Notes under the pieces: generated by a model | Seen by the model: the letters and a program-made list of their open reading frames with translations, nothing else | The model's database searches: none | What the model was told of the DNA's origin: nothing | DNA from: Bacteroidota bacterium | GTDB lineage: Bacteria > Bacteroidota > Bacteroidia > NS11-12g > UBA955 | Direction of reading: 5' to 3' | Assembly: GCA_027621365.1 (NCBI GenBank) | Contig: JAQCBH010000009.1 | Span: forward strand, 1-64,000 | DNA: 64,000 bases | Shown here: one piece after another, positions 10,378 through 21,008 of the stretch | Position numbering within the stretch: the first letter of the stretch is position 1 | Layout of the letters: each line of letters begins with the position of its first letter | Translations under genes and position numbers: made by a program

Positions 10378-12792
10378 ATGACGGCTTACATCCGTTCCTT
10401 TTTCTTTTTTGCCACATTCAGTCTACTTGCTTCTTCGGCATGGGCCCAAAACACGGTCATGATCTCGGGCTATGTGCGCGACAGCGCCAGCGGGGAGCGA
10501 TTGAATCAGGCCCAAGTATTCGTATCCTCTGATTTGGGTACGGCTTCGGTGCAAACCAATAACTACGGATTTTATAGCCTTCGTTTAACGGCTGGCTCTT
10601 ACAATCTGACTACCTCAGCCTCTGGGCATGTCACCCGGAAGTTGGCCATCAAAATATCGACCGACCAATCCTTGAACATCGAATTGGCTCCTCAAGCTGA
10701 AGCCATGCAAGAGATTTACATCGGCGCCAGCCGGAATGCCAATATACGTGGTTTGAACATGAGCACTCAAACCATCAACGGGCAAACCATCAAAAAGATT
10801 CCGGCACTGTTAGGGGAAGCCGACGTGGTTCGAAGCATTCAAATGTTGCCCGGAGTGAGTACCGTGGGAGAAGGGGCGACTGGCTTCAATGTACGTGGTG
10901 GAGGCATTGACCAAAACTTGATTCTGATGGATGAAGCTCCAGTCTTCAATTCGGCTCACCTCTTTGGGTTCTTTTCCATCTTCAACCCCGACGCTGTTAA
11001 GGATGTGCAGCTCATCAAAGGTGGCATCCCGGCCGCCTACGGCGGCCGTCTCAGTTCCACCATGGACGTCATCATGCGCGATGGAAACGAGAAGGAATTC
11101 AAAAGCAGCGGCGGTGTTGGCACCATTTTCTCCCGCTTTGCCGTTGAAGGACCCCTGATGAAAGAGCGTCCCTTGGCCAAAGACTCCACCAAGACCGAAA
11201 GCGCCAGCTTCATTGTAGCCGGTCGTCGCTCTTACATCGACTTTTTGGCCAAACCCTTCCTGCCCGAATCACTTTCTGGCAGCCAATTCTTCTTTTACGA
11301 TTTCACGGCCAAGGCCAATTACGCCCGAGGCAATGACCGCTTCTATTTGAGCTCTTATTTGGGTGATGACGTCTTCAACGCGGTCGATGCCTTCGGTTTC
11401 AAGTGGGGCAACAGCACAGCCACCGCTCGCTGGAACCACGTGTTTAACCCACGTCTGTTTTCCAATACCACCTATTATTACAGCCGCTACCGCTACAATT
11501 TCATTTTTGATGTGGGGGGCAACCGTTTTGATTGGCAGAGTTACATCGTCAACAACAGCGTCAAAAGTGATTTTCGCTTGTACGCCAATTCCAAGAACGA
11601 AGTGTCGTTCGGCGGGCAAATGACCTACTACCGTTTCATTCCCGGTGAAGCCGAGGCCAACAATATCAGCGGCAGAACCGTATTTGGTTTACCCGATCGC
11701 TTCGGTCTGGAAAATGCCCTATACCTGTCTGATGACATCAACGCCAACGGCAAATTCTCGGTACGCGCCGGCCTACGGGTTTCCCAATTCCTGTATTTGG
11801 GTCCTGGCAAAGTCTACACCTATTACCCCGCTTTGGAAGTGGGCCAACGCCGCTTTGTTGAAAGCATCACCGAGAGTAAAAAAGGCGAGGTCGTAGCCCA
11901 ATACATCAATCCCGAACCTCGTTTGGGTCTGAAGTACGAGTTGAGCAAATCCAGTTCTTTGAAGGCGGGCTACAACCGCATGGCTCAGTACCTGCACCTG
12001 ATTTCCAATACGGCCGCCTCGGTCCCCTTAGACGTTTGGCAGCCCTCTACCAACAACATCAAACCTCAATTGGCCGACCAAGTAACCCTAGGCTATTTCA
12101 AGAATTTGGTTCTGCCATTGAAGTCCAAACCCGACGCTGCCCTGGAAACCTCTGTGGAGGGCTTTTACAAAACCTTGCAGAATCAAGTCGATTACATTGA
12201 CGGGGCCTCCTTGCTCCTGAACGAATTTTTAGAGGGCGAATTGCTTACCGGCATCGGTCGAGCCTATGGCTTGGAAGCCTATGTACGCAAGAACAGTGGG
12301 GCCTTAACCGGTTGGATATCCTACACTCTGTCGCGCAGCGAACGCCAAGTAGAGGGCATCAACAACGGCGATTGGTACCCCAACCGATTCGACCGCAAGC
12401 ACAACCTGAACATTATCACCCAGTACCGCTTGAACCCCGAATGGGATTTTGCTGCCAACTGGGCTTTCAGTAGCGGTACACCGACCACTTTCTATTCGGG
12501 TCAGTACACCGTTCAAGGTTACTTGGTTCCCGACGCGGGTTCCAAATCGCGCAATAACGTGCGCAATCCCAATTACCATCGCTTGGATTTGTCGGCCACT
12601 TGGACCCGCAGAAAAAGCGACAAATGGGAGCGCAGCTGGGTGTTCAGCGTCTACAATGCCTACAACCGACGCAACCCCTTCTCCATCTACTTCGATACCA
12701 ATTACAAGGACTTGGGACAGAACGCGGCCATTCGCTACAGCATCATTGGCAGCTTTGTTCCCGCCGTTAGCTACAACTTCACATGGAACTGA
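10378..12792 (+). CDS. TonB-dependent receptor with N-terminal carboxypeptidase-regulatory-like domain
   Basis: ISGYVRDSASGERLNQAQVFV; plug domain (EADVVRSIQMLPGVSTVGEGATGFNVRGGGIDQNLILMDEAPVFN); barrel C-terminus. Confidence 0.92.
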   Translation: MTAYIRSFFFFATFSLLASSAWAQNTVMISGYVRDSASGERLNQAQVFVSSDLGTASVQTNNYGFYSLRLTAGSYNLTTSASGHVTRKLAIKISTDQSLNIELAPQAEAMQEIYIGASRNANIRGLNMSTQTINGQTIKKIPALLGEADVVRSIQMLPGVSTVGEGATGFNVRGGGIDQNLILMDEAPVFNSAHLFGFFSIFNPDAVKDVQLIKGGIPAAYGGRLSSTMDVIMRDGNEKEFKSSGGVGTIFSRFAVEGPLMKERPLAKDSTKTESASFIVAGRRSYIDFLAKPFLPESLSGSQFFFYDFTAKANYARGNDRFYLSSYLGDDVFNAVDAFGFKWGNSTATARWNHVFNPRLFSNTTYYYSRYRYNFIFDVGGNRFDWQSYIVNNSVKSDFRLYANSKNEVSFGGQMTYYRFIPGEAEANNISGRTVFGLPDRFGLENALYLSDDINANGKFSVRAGLRVSQFLYLGPGKVYTYYPALEVGQRRFVESITESKKGEVVAQYINPEPRLGLKYELSKSSSLKAGYNRMAQYLHLISNTAASVPLDVWQPSTNNIKPQLADQVTLGYFKNLVLPLKSKPDAALETSVEGFYKTLQNQVDYIDGASLLLNEFLEGELLTGIGRAYGLEAYVRKNSGALTGWISYTLSRSERQVEGINNGDWYPNRFDRKHNLNIITQYRLNPEWDFAANWAFSSGTPTTFYSGQYTVQGYLVPDAGSKSRNNVRNPNYHRLDLSATWTRRKSDKWERSWVFSVYNAYNRRNPFSIYFDTNYKDLGQNAAIRYSIIGSFVPAVSYNFTWN

Positions 12793-13667
12793 TCAAACGA
12801 CTTCGCTTTCTCCTGCCCCTATTGGTCTTTGCTTCCTGCGAAGACGTGATTCAAGTGAGTATCGACCAAGGCCCTCCCAAACTGGTGGTCGATGCCTTTG
12901 TGAGCAACATCATCAAGCCCCAAACCATTCGCTTGACCCGTTCGATCAATTATTTTGATTCCAGCGGCAGTGAACCTGGAGTGGAAGGAGCCACCGTCTT
13001 ATTGGTAGACACCAGCACCTTCAAAATATTCCCCTTCACCGATCAGGGACAGGGCGAATACATGTTCAACCCCAACCCCGCAACGGGTGATACCTTCACC
13101 ATCGGGCGTTCCTACACCTTGTTGATTGCTTCCGGCTCCGACACGTTCGTAAGCTTCTCCACATTGCACCGAACCACTCAGGTAGACTCCCTGATGAAAA
13201 TTCCGGTTGAAGGCAATGGCCCTCCCTTCATCACTACGGGATGTTACTTGGATATGATTGCTTACGACCAGCCCGGGCCCGGTGATTTCTGGTGGGTCAA
13301 AACCTATCGCAACGATACCTTTCAAAACCGCATTGACCAGCTGAATTTGGCCGCCGACATGGGCAATACCAACAACGGCCTGGATGGCGGCATGTTCATT
13401 TACCCCGTGCGCACTGGTATCAGCGATCGCACCCGCTCTTTTCAGGCGGGAGAAGAGGTTCGGGTAGAAATTCACTCCATCAGCCGCGAAGCCTACTATT
13501 GGTTTTTATTGGTGCAAAATGAGAATTTCAACGGCGGATTGTTCGCCACCCCTCCAGCCAACATTCCCACGAACATCGTGAACATCAATCCGGCGAAAAA
13601 GACCCCATTGGCTGGATTCTTTTGCATGACAGCCGCCAAGCCTTTCACCTACTTGGTGACGGAATAG
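12783..13667 (+). CDS. DUF4249-like lipoprotein
   Basis: Lipobox LLVFASC; SCEDVIQVSIDQGPPKLVVDAFVSN; overlaps the TonB receptor end by 10 nt, the usual partner arrangement. Confidence 0.8.
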   Translation: MELIKRLRFLLPLLVFASCEDVIQVSIDQGPPKLVVDAFVSNIIKPQTIRLTRSINYFDSSGSEPGVEGATVLLVDTSTFKIFPFTDQGQGEYMFNPNPATGDTFTIGRSYTLLIASGSDTFVSFSTLHRTTQVDSLMKIPVEGNGPPFITTGCYLDMIAYDQPGPGDFWWVKTYRNDTFQNRIDQLNLAADMGNTNNGLDGGMFIYPVRTGISDRTRSFQAGEEVRVEIHSISREAYYWFLLVQNENFNGGLFATPPANIPTNIVNINPAKKTPLAGFFCMTAAKPFTYLVTE

Positions 13668-13669
13668 GC

Positions 13670-15706
13670 TTAAGACTTCTCTGCAATCATCTGCTTGAGG
13701 GCTTCCACCTCGTCGCGCAATCGCGCCGCCTCCATGTATTCCATTTCCTTGGCTGCACGCATCATCTCCTTTTCGGTGCGCTGCAAGGCTTTCTTTAATT
13801 CTTCTACCCCCGAATAAGCCAACACGGGATCGGCCGCCAAAGGCAAGGCCTCTTCTTGAGGCACCGTCAAGCTGCCAGGATCTTCGCCTCTCTTTGCATC
13901 GGCCACAGCGGTCTGTTTGAAGATTTCCTCCCGGCTCTTGCGTACGGTTTTGGGCACGATGCCGTGCTCTAAGTTGTAGGCTTCTTGCCTCTCCCGTCGG
14001 CGGTTGGTCTCGTCGATGGTCTTGGCCATGGAATCGGTGATTTTATCGGCGTACATGATCACCTTGCCTCGGTCGTTTCGCGCGGCACGGCCAATGGTCT
14101 GAACCAGCGAAGTCTCGCTTCGTAAAAAGCCCTCTTTGTCGGCATCCATGATGGCCACCAAGCTCACTTCCGGCAAGTCCAAACCCTCTCGAAGCAGGTT
14201 CACGCCCACTAATACGTCTATGGTACCCAAACGCAGGTTGCGCAAGATCTCCACCCGATCCAAGGTTTTGACCTCCGAGTGTATATAGCTCACCTTGATG
14301 TTCAATCGCTGCAAATACTTGGTCAACTCTTCGGCCATTCGCTTGGTCAAGGTGGTCACCAAAATGCGGTCACCCATCTCTATGCGTTCATCAATCTCCC
14401 CAATCAGGTCATCCACCTGCGATTCACAGGGGCGAATTTCAATCACAGGGTCCAAGAGGCCGGTGGGGCGAATCAATTGTTCCACCACCACGCCTTCGCT
14501 CTCGCGCATCTCAAACTCAGCTGGGGTAGCCGATACATACAAGGCCTGGGGCACGATGTTGTAAAACTCCTCAAACTGCAGGGGCCGGTTGTCCATGGCG
14601 GCCGGAAGGCGGAATCCGTAGTCAACCAAATTGGTTTTGCGGCTTCGATCCCCTCCGTACATGGCCCGAATTTGAGGCATGGTCACGTGGCTTTCATCGA
14701 CCACCAACAAAAAGTCTTTGGGGAAGTAATCCAGCAAACAGAAGGGGCGTTCACCCGGGTTGCGGCGATCGAAATAGCGGGAATAGTTTTCAATGCCGTT
14801 GCAATAGCCCAATTCCCGAATCATTTCCAGATCAAAATTCACCCGCTCTTCCAAGCGCTTGGACTCCAAAAAGCGACCTTGCTGCTGGAATTCCTCCATG
14901 CGAATGATCAAATCGTCTTGAATTTGGTGAATGACCGACTGCAATCGCTCGCGGGGTGACACGTAAATCTGCGCCGGGTAAATGGCCACATCCTGGTGCC
15001 GTTCGATGCGGTTGCCCGTCTCGGGATCAAAGCTCCAGATCTCTTCGATCTCGTCGTCAAAAAAAGAGATGCGGTAAGCGAAATCGTTGTAGGCTAAATG
15101 CACGTCAACCGTATCTCCCTTGACCCGAAAGGTTCCACGCTTGAACTCAGCTGAGGTGCGGTGGTACAAACTCTCCACCAACTTGAACAAGAGGGTATTT
15201 CGGGAGATGATCTGACCCTGGCTCAGACGAATAATGGTCTGTTCATAGTCACTGGGATTTCCCGCACCGTAAATGCAACTCACGGAGGCCACCACAATCA
15301 CATCGCGGCGACCGCTCAGCAAAGAAGAAACCGTCTTCAAGCGAAGCTTCTCAATCTCATCATTGATGTTCAGGTCCTTCTCGATGTAAGTATTCGATTG
15401 GGGAATGTAGGCCTCGGGCTGGTAGTAGTCGTAGTAACTGACAAAGTACTCCACCGCGTTGTTGGGAAAAAACTGCTTGAATTCTCCATACAACTGGGCC
15501 ACCAGAGTCTTGTTGTGAGACAAGACCAGTGTTGGTCGCTGTGTCTGGGCAATCACATTGGCCACGGTGAAGGTTTTACCCGATCCGGTTACACCCAGGA
15601 GGGTCTGGGCGGGTATGCCTTCCTTCACCCCTTCGACCAACTGAGCAATGGCAGCCGGTTGGTCGCCGGTCGGCTCGAAAGGTGCATTCAACTCAAATTT
15701 GGCCAT
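13670..15706 (-). CDS. uvrB: Excinuclease ABC subunit UvrB
   Basis: PTGDQPAAIAQLVEGV, LLGVTGSGKTFTVANVI, SYYDYYQPEAYIP, VGVNLLREGLDLPEVSLVAIMDADKEGFLRS, C-terminal UVR motif. Confidence 0.97.
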   Translation of the reverse strand: MAKFELNAPFEPTGDQPAAIAQLVEGVKEGIPAQTLLGVTGSGKTFTVANVIAQTQRPTLVLSHNKTLVAQLYGEFKQFFPNNAVEYFVSYYDYYQPEAYIPQSNTYIEKDLNINDEIEKLRLKTVSSLLSGRRDVIVVASVSCIYGAGNPSDYEQTIIRLSQGQIISRNTLLFKLVESLYHRTSAEFKRGTFRVKGDTVDVHLAYNDFAYRISFFDDEIEEIWSFDPETGNRIERHQDVAIYPAQIYVSPRERLQSVIHQIQDDLIIRMEEFQQQGRFLESKRLEERVNFDLEMIRELGYCNGIENYSRYFDRRNPGERPFCLLDYFPKDFLLVVDESHVTMPQIRAMYGGDRSRKTNLVDYGFRLPAAMDNRPLQFEEFYNIVPQALYVSATPAEFEMRESEGVVVEQLIRPTGLLDPVIEIRPCESQVDDLIGEIDERIEMGDRILVTTLTKRMAEELTKYLQRLNIKVSYIHSEVKTLDRVEILRNLRLGTIDVLVGVNLLREGLDLPEVSLVAIMDADKEGFLRSETSLVQTIGRAARNDRGKVIMYADKITDSMAKTIDETNRRRERQEAYNLEHGIVPKTVRKSREEIFKQTAVADAKRGEDPGSLTVPQEEALPLAADPVLAYSGVEELKKALQRTEKEMMRAAKEMEYMEAARLRDEVEALKQMIAEKS

Positions 15707-15709
15707 CCC

Positions 15710-15772
15710 GCAAAGATACAATTCTCCAAGTCCCCCTCCTGCACCCCCTTCGGCTATTTGCTGTATCTTTGC
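15710..15772. promoter_or_regulatory. Divergent uvrB / E1 promoter region with mirror-image -7 boxes
   Basis: gcaaagataca (15710-15720) is the exact reverse complement of tgtatctttgc (15762-15772); each carries TATCTTTG facing its gene, 4 nt (uvrB) and 6 nt (E1) from the ATG. Confidence 0.65.
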
Positions 15773-15777
15773 ACCCG

Positions 15778-18177
15778 ATGTCAGCAGCCAAGAAATCCAC
15801 TTCCCCGAAGCGCGCTGAAGCCTTCATTCAGGAAGTGTTGAACGACTACCGCATTGCTTTTCAAAGCCGTCATGCCAGCTTGATAGGACGCAAAGAAGTC
15901 CTGACAGGCAAAGCCAAATTTGGCATTTTTGGCGATGGCAAAGAAGTCGCCCAAGTGGCCATGGCTCGGGTTTTCGAACCCGGTGATTGGCGCAGTGGCT
16001 ATTACCGCGACCAAACCTTCATGTTCGCCAAAGGCATTTCTTCGGTCAAAGAATTCTTTGCCCAGCTCTATTCCAATCCCGATGTGGAGAAGGAACCCGC
16101 TTCGGGGGGACGCAGCATGAACGGGCACTTTGCAACCCGTTTGCTCGACGAAAACGGCGAGTGGTTGCCCCAATCTGACCGCTTCAATTCCAGCGCCGAC
16201 ATCAGCCCCACGGCCGGTCAAATGCCCCGATTGCTGGGCTTGGCCTTGGCTTCTAAACTCTATAAAAACAACCCCGATTTGCACGGCATGACCCAGTTCA
16301 GCCAGCAAGGTCGGGAGATTGCCTTCGGCACAATCGGCAACGCTTCTACTTCAGAAGGCATCTTCTGGGAAGTCATGAACGCCGCTTGTGTCATGCAAGT
16401 TCCCATGCTCATGAGCGTGTGGGACGACGGATACGGAATCTCAGTTCCCGCCAAATACCAGACGGCCAAAGAGAACATCTCGGCCATCATGGGTGGGTTC
16501 CAGAGCGACAAAAACGGCATCGGTTTGGAGATTTTCACCGCCCGTGGCTGGAATTATGCCGAACTGGCTACTACCTACAAAAAGGCCGCCGATTTCTGCC
16601 GCGAAAACCACCGACCCGTTCTGGTTCACGTAAAAGAAGTGACCCAACCCCAAGGCCACTCTACCTCTGGTTCGCACGAGCGATACAAGAGCAAAGAGCG
16701 CCTGGAATGGGAAACTGAATACGATTGCATTGCCCAAATGCGCCAATGGATCTTGCACCAGCGATTCAGCACGGCCGAAGACCTCGATGCCATGGAAGCC
16801 GATGCACTGGCCGAAGTCAAGCAAGACCAAAAACAAGCTTGGATGGATTTCTCTGGAACCATCAAGCAAGAAGTGGCTGCCTGTCTTCAAACCCTGGACC
16901 AATTGATCGGTCAGGGCGTTGACCTGAGCGCCATTCGTGAAAACTTGAGCAGCAGCCTGGATCCCGGCCGCAAAGGCATCGGAAACGCTTTGCACGCCGC
17001 CCTACGGGCGACGTTGGGGTTAGCTGCTGACAAGCGCAAACCCCTGTTGGATGCCCTGGCTGATTTTGAAGCCTTGAACGGCGCTAGATACAGCTCGCAT
17101 TTGCACAGCGAAAGTGCCGGATCAGCCTTGAAAGTTCCTGCGGTTGATCCGATTTTCGGCGACGAAGTCGTTGACGGTTATCAAGTGGTTCGAGCCTGTT
17201 TCGAAGCCAATTTGGAGCGCGATCCCCGCGTGTTTGCCTTCGGTGAAGACGTAGGAAAAATTGGCGACGTGAACCAAGGATTCTCAGGTTTGCAGGAGAA
17301 GTTTGGCGAGCTGCGCGTCAGCGACAAAGGCATTCGTGAGTGGAGCATTTTGGGCGAGGGAATCGGAACCGCCATGCGCGGTTTGCGCCCTATTGCTGAA
17401 ATCCAATACCTAGATTATTTGCTCTACGCCCTAGAGCCCATGAGCGATGATTTGGCCACCTTGCAGTACCGCACCAAAGGCGGGCAAAAGGCCCCTGTGA
17501 TCGTGCGTACCCGCGGGCATCGCTTGGAGGGCATTTGGCACTCCGGTAGCCCCATGGGAATGATTTTGAACTCGGTTCGCGGCATGCACGTTTGCGTTCC
17601 CCGCGACATGACCCGTGCCGCTGGCATGTACAACACCTTGCTCAGAGCCGATGAGCCTGCCTTGGTGGTGGAATGTCTCAACGGATACCGCATCAAGGAA
17701 AAAATGCCCCAGAACATCGGTGAGTTCACCCTTCCTTTGGGCCAACCCGATGTGCTCCGCTTCGGTGAAGACGCTACCTTGGTCACATACGGTTCCTGCT
17801 GCCGCATCGCCATGGAGGCCTGCGACCGCTTGGCCGAGCACGGCATTCGTTTGGAAGTCATCGACGTTCAAACCCTGTTGCCCTTTGACCTCAATCACCG
17901 CATCGCCGACAGTTTGGCCGAGACCAACCGTTTGGTCATCCTCGACGAAGACGTACCCGGAGGCGCTTCTGCCTTCATTTTGCAGCAAGTATTGGAGGAG
18001 CAAGACGGCTACCAATATTTGGATAGCGCTCCCTTGACCATTGCTTCAAAAGCTCACCGTCCATCCTATGGCAGCGACGGCGATTACTTCTCCAAACCCA
18101 GCGTTGACGAGGTTTTCGAGCGCATCTACCAAATGATGCACGAAAGCAACCCCCAGCGTTGGCCATCTTTGCGTTAA
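15778..18177 (+). CDS. Fused alpha/beta thiamine-dependent 2-oxoacid dehydrogenase E1 (branched-chain type)
   Basis: N-terminal E1-alpha ([36 protein letters not shown]) and C-terminal E1-beta ([53 protein letters not shown]) in one ORF. Confidence 0.9.
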   Translation: MSAAKKSTSPKRAEAFIQEVLNDYRIAFQSRHASLIGRKEVLTGKAKFGIFGDGKEVAQVAMARVFEPGDWRSGYYRDQTFMFAKGISSVKEFFAQLYSNPDVEKEPASGGRSMNGHFATRLLDENGEWLPQSDRFNSSADISPTAGQMPRLLGLALASKLYKNNPDLHGMTQFSQQGREIAFGTIGNASTSEGIFWEVMNAACVMQVPMLMSVWDDGYGISVPAKYQTAKENISAIMGGFQSDKNGIGLEIFTARGWNYAELATTYKKAADFCRENHRPVLVHVKEVTQPQGHSTSGSHERYKSKERLEWETEYDCIAQMRQWILHQRFSTAEDLDAMEADALAEVKQDQKQAWMDFSGTIKQEVAACLQTLDQLIGQGVDLSAIRENLSSSLDPGRKGIGNALHAALRATLGLAADKRKPLLDALADFEALNGARYSSHLHSESAGSALKVPAVDPIFGDEVVDGYQVVRACFEANLERDPRVFAFGEDVGKIGDVNQGFSGLQEKFGELRVSDKGIREWSILGEGIGTAMRGLRPIAEIQYLDYLLYALEPMSDDLATLQYRTKGGQKAPVIVRTRGHRLEGIWHSGSPMGMILNSVRGMHVCVPRDMTRAAGMYNTLLRADEPALVVECLNGYRIKEKMPQNIGEFTLPLGQPDVLRFGEDATLVTYGSCCRIAMEACDRLAEHGIRLEVIDVQTLLPFDLNHRIADSLAETNRLVILDEDVPGGASAFILQQVLEEQDGYQYLDSAPLTIASKAHRPSYGSDGDYFSKPSVDEVFERIYQMMHESNPQRWPSLR

Positions 18178-18178
18178 G

Positions 18179-20866
18179 TTGAGCAACGCACCTCACATAT
18201 CGCCCCTGCTGAGGCTCAGCGGATTGGAGCCTTTCACGCTAACCGCTAGCACGAACTTTGTCAATATCGGCGAACGAACCAACGTAACCGGTTCAAAAGC
18301 CTTTGCTCGTCTGATTCTCAACGGCGATTACAATGCCGCCTTGGACGTGGCTCGCCAACAGGTGGAAAACGGGGCCCAGGTGATTGACATCAACATGGAC
18401 GAAGGTATGCTCGATGGCGTTCAAGCCATGACCACCTTCCTTCAGTTGCTTGCCGCCGAACCCGATATTTCCCGGGTACCTGTCATGATCGACAGCTCCA
18501 AATGGGAGGTCATTGAAGCTGGACTTCGATGCATTCAAGGAAAAGGAATCGTGAATTCCATCTCCTTGAAAGACGGAGAGGAAGCCTTCTTGCAAAAAGC
18601 CAAAATCATCAAGCGCTATGGCGCGGCTGTCGTGGTGATGGCCTTTGATGAAACGGGTCAAGCCGATAGTTTTGAGCGCAAAATTGTCGTTTGCCAGCGC
18701 AGTTATGAACTCTTGGTTCAGAAGGCCAAATTCCCAGCTTGGGACATCATTTTCGACCCCAACATCCTGACGGTTGCCACCGGCATGGATGAGCACAACA
18801 ACTACGCGGTTGACTTCATCGAAGCCACTCGCTGGATCAAGCAAAATCTGCCCCACGCCAAAGTCAGCGGGGGTGTATCGAATATTTCCTTCTCGTTTCG
18901 CGGCAATAACCCGGTTCGCGAAGCCATGCACTCGGCCTTCTTGTACCACGCCATTCAAGCTGGCATGGATATGGGCATTGTCAACGCGGGAATGATCGAG
19001 GTATACGCCGACATCCCTTCCGATTTGTTGGAACGGGTGGAAGACGTTTTGCTAAACCGCCGACCCGATGCCACCGAGCGCCTGATCAGCTTTGCCGAAA
19101 CGGTAAAAGGTAAAAAAACAGACGAGGCTAAGGTGTTGGAGTGGCGCGAGGCCCCTGTGGCCGAGCGCTTGACCTACAGCTTGGTTCGAGGCATTACTGA
19201 ATTCATTGAATCCGATACCGAAGAGGCCTACCAACTGTTGGGCGACGGATTATCGGTCATCGAAGGCCCCTTGATGGACGGCATGAATCACGTCGGAGAT
19301 CTATTTGGAGCCGGCAAAATGTTCTTGCCCCAGGTGGTCAAAAGTGCCCGGGTCATGAAGCAGGCCGTGGCCTATTTGCAGCCCTATTTGGAAGCCCAAA
19401 AAGCCGCCAATCCCGATGCCAAGGCCCAGGGCAAAATTCTCTTGGCCACTGTCAAGGGTGATGTGCACGACATTGGCAAGAACATCGTTGGGGTCGTTAT
19501 GGCTTGCAACAATTATGCGATCAAAGACCTGGGTGTCATGGTGTCTTCTGATACCATTCTCTCTGAAGCCCAGGCCTGGGGAGCAGACATCATAGGCCTT
19601 TCGGGCTTGATTACCCCCAGTTTGGACGAAATGGTTCACGTGGCCAGTGAAATGAAGCGCTTGGGCATGAAAACCCCCTTGCTCATTGGTGGTGCTACCA
19701 CCAGCCGAGTCCACACGGCCGTCAAAATTGCCCCTGCCTACGATGGGCCTGTCGTTCACGTTTTGGACGCCTCGCGCTCGGTACCTGTGGCGGGTTCCCT
19801 GCTGAGCGAGGGCAACCAAGGGGAATTGGCCACCCGCATTCGCGGAGAATATGAAACATTGGCTGTTCAACACGCCCAGCGCCAAAGCCAGAAGAGTTTA
19901 CTGCCCTTTGAGAAGGCCCAAGCCAATCGCTGGGTTCACGACGGTCAAGTCGTGGTTCCCAAACAAACGGGATTCTTCAACTTGAATGATATCAGCATTG
20001 CCCAGTTGAGACCCTACATCGATTGGACTCCCTTCTTCCAAACCTGGGAATTGGCCGGTCGATACCCCGATATCTTGGAAGACTCAGTTGTGGGCCAAGA
20101 AGCCCAATCCCTGTTCAATGACGCTCAATGCATGCTCGACAGCTGGGAGGCGGCCGCTCCGCTTCGCTCCGCGGCCTCCCTCTTCCTACTGCCCTGCCGC
20201 AAGCAAGGAGAAAGCACTCTTGTTTACCGCAGTCCCTCCGACGCCGAATCGGGAGCCCAACCCCTGACCCAATTCCATTTCCTGCGCCAACAGCGCGAAA
20301 TGGCTCCAGGTATCCCCAACCTTTCCTTGGTTGACTATTTGGCCGATGAGGGAATCGATTACTTCGGCGGTTTTGCCGTTACGGCCGGGTTGGATCTCGA
20401 AACCCTGATTGCCCAGTACGAAGCTCAACACGACGACTACAACAGCATTCTGGCCAAAGCCTTGGCCGATCGCTTAGCCGAAGCCTTAGCTGAATACGCT
20501 CACCTGCAGATTCGCCGCCAGTTCTGGGGCTATGAAGAAGGTCCAGAGTTGAGCAATGAGGCGCTCATACGCGAGCAATACCAAGGCATTCGCCCTGCAC
20601 CCGGCTACCCCGCTTGCCCCGACCACAGCGAAAAAGAAACCCTGTTTGCCTTGCTTGGCCAAGCCTCTGAATTGGAAATTCAACTCACCGAAAGCATGGC
20701 TATGCTCCCTGCTGCCAGTGTGTCTGGTTTGTACTTTGCCCACCCCGAAGCCAAGTATTTTGGATTGGGAAACATCGGCCAAGACCAAGCCGAAGCTCAC
20801 GCAAAAGCGAAAGGCATGGCCATAGAAGAAGTTCAGAAATGGCTTCGACCTGTTTTGCTGGGCTAA
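18179..20866 (+). CDS. metH: Methionine synthase: pterin, cobalamin and activation domains, without N-terminal Hcy domain
   Basis: [35 protein letters not shown] (cobalamin His motif), [17 protein letters not shown] (activation domain); TTG start immediately after the E1 stop. Confidence 0.93.
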   Translation: MSNAPHISPLLRLSGLEPFTLTASTNFVNIGERTNVTGSKAFARLILNGDYNAALDVARQQVENGAQVIDINMDEGMLDGVQAMTTFLQLLAAEPDISRVPVMIDSSKWEVIEAGLRCIQGKGIVNSISLKDGEEAFLQKAKIIKRYGAAVVVMAFDETGQADSFERKIVVCQRSYELLVQKAKFPAWDIIFDPNILTVATGMDEHNNYAVDFIEATRWIKQNLPHAKVSGGVSNISFSFRGNNPVREAMHSAFLYHAIQAGMDMGIVNAGMIEVYADIPSDLLERVEDVLLNRRPDATERLISFAETVKGKKTDEAKVLEWREAPVAERLTYSLVRGITEFIESDTEEAYQLLGDGLSVIEGPLMDGMNHVGDLFGAGKMFLPQVVKSARVMKQAVAYLQPYLEAQKAANPDAKAQGKILLATVKGDVHDIGKNIVGVVMACNNYAIKDLGVMVSSDTILSEAQAWGADIIGLSGLITPSLDEMVHVASEMKRLGMKTPLLIGGATTSRVHTAVKIAPAYDGPVVHVLDASRSVPVAGSLLSEGNQGELATRIRGEYETLAVQHAQRQSQKSLLPFEKAQANRWVHDGQVVVPKQTGFFNLNDISIAQLRPYIDWTPFFQTWELAGRYPDILEDSVVGQEAQSLFNDAQCMLDSWEAAAPLRSAASLFLLPCRKQGESTLVYRSPSDAESGAQPLTQFHFLRQQREMAPGIPNLSLVDYLADEGIDYFGGFAVTAGLDLETLIAQYEAQHDDYNSILAKALADRLAEALAEYAHLQIRRQFWGYEEGPELSNEALIREQYQGIRPAPGYPACPDHSEKETLFALLGQASELEIQLTESMAMLPAASVSGLYFAHPEAKYFGLGNIGQDQAEAHAKAKGMAIEEVQKWLRPVLLG
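20145..20180. repeat. GC-rich imperfect inverted repeat inside metH
   Basis: gggagg-c-ggccgc-tccgcttcgctcc-gcggcc-tccc; arms ggccgc/gcggcc plus outer ggga/tccc, and the direct repeat gctccgc-ttc-gctccgc. Confidence 0.6.
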
Positions 20867-20950
20867 TCCCAAGACGAGTTCATTTACTCAAGCCCGTACA
20901 GTTCTTTTGAATGGGTCCAACCTTTCTCGCTCGGCTAATCCCAAGACTAG
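20861..20950. repeat. 18-bp direct repeat (1 mismatch) spanning the metH stop codon
   Basis: ggctaatcccaagacgag (20861-20878) and ggctaatcccaagactag (20933-20950), 72 bp apart. Confidence 0.8.
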
Positions 20951-20985
20951 GTCCTCGAGCCTGCAGCTTTCAATTAAATGAACTC
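20876..20985. repeat. Perfect 11-bp inverted repeat in the metH / MbnH-like intergenic region
   Basis: gagttcattta (20876-20886) and taaatgaactc (20975-20985). Confidence 0.8.
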
Positions 20986-21008
20986 AGCACCAGTCCTATT
21001 GGTCCCCC

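Noticed and set aside
14279-14959. 226-aa + strand ORF opposite uvrB
   Set aside because: Antisense shadow ORF; uvrB motifs are unambiguous.
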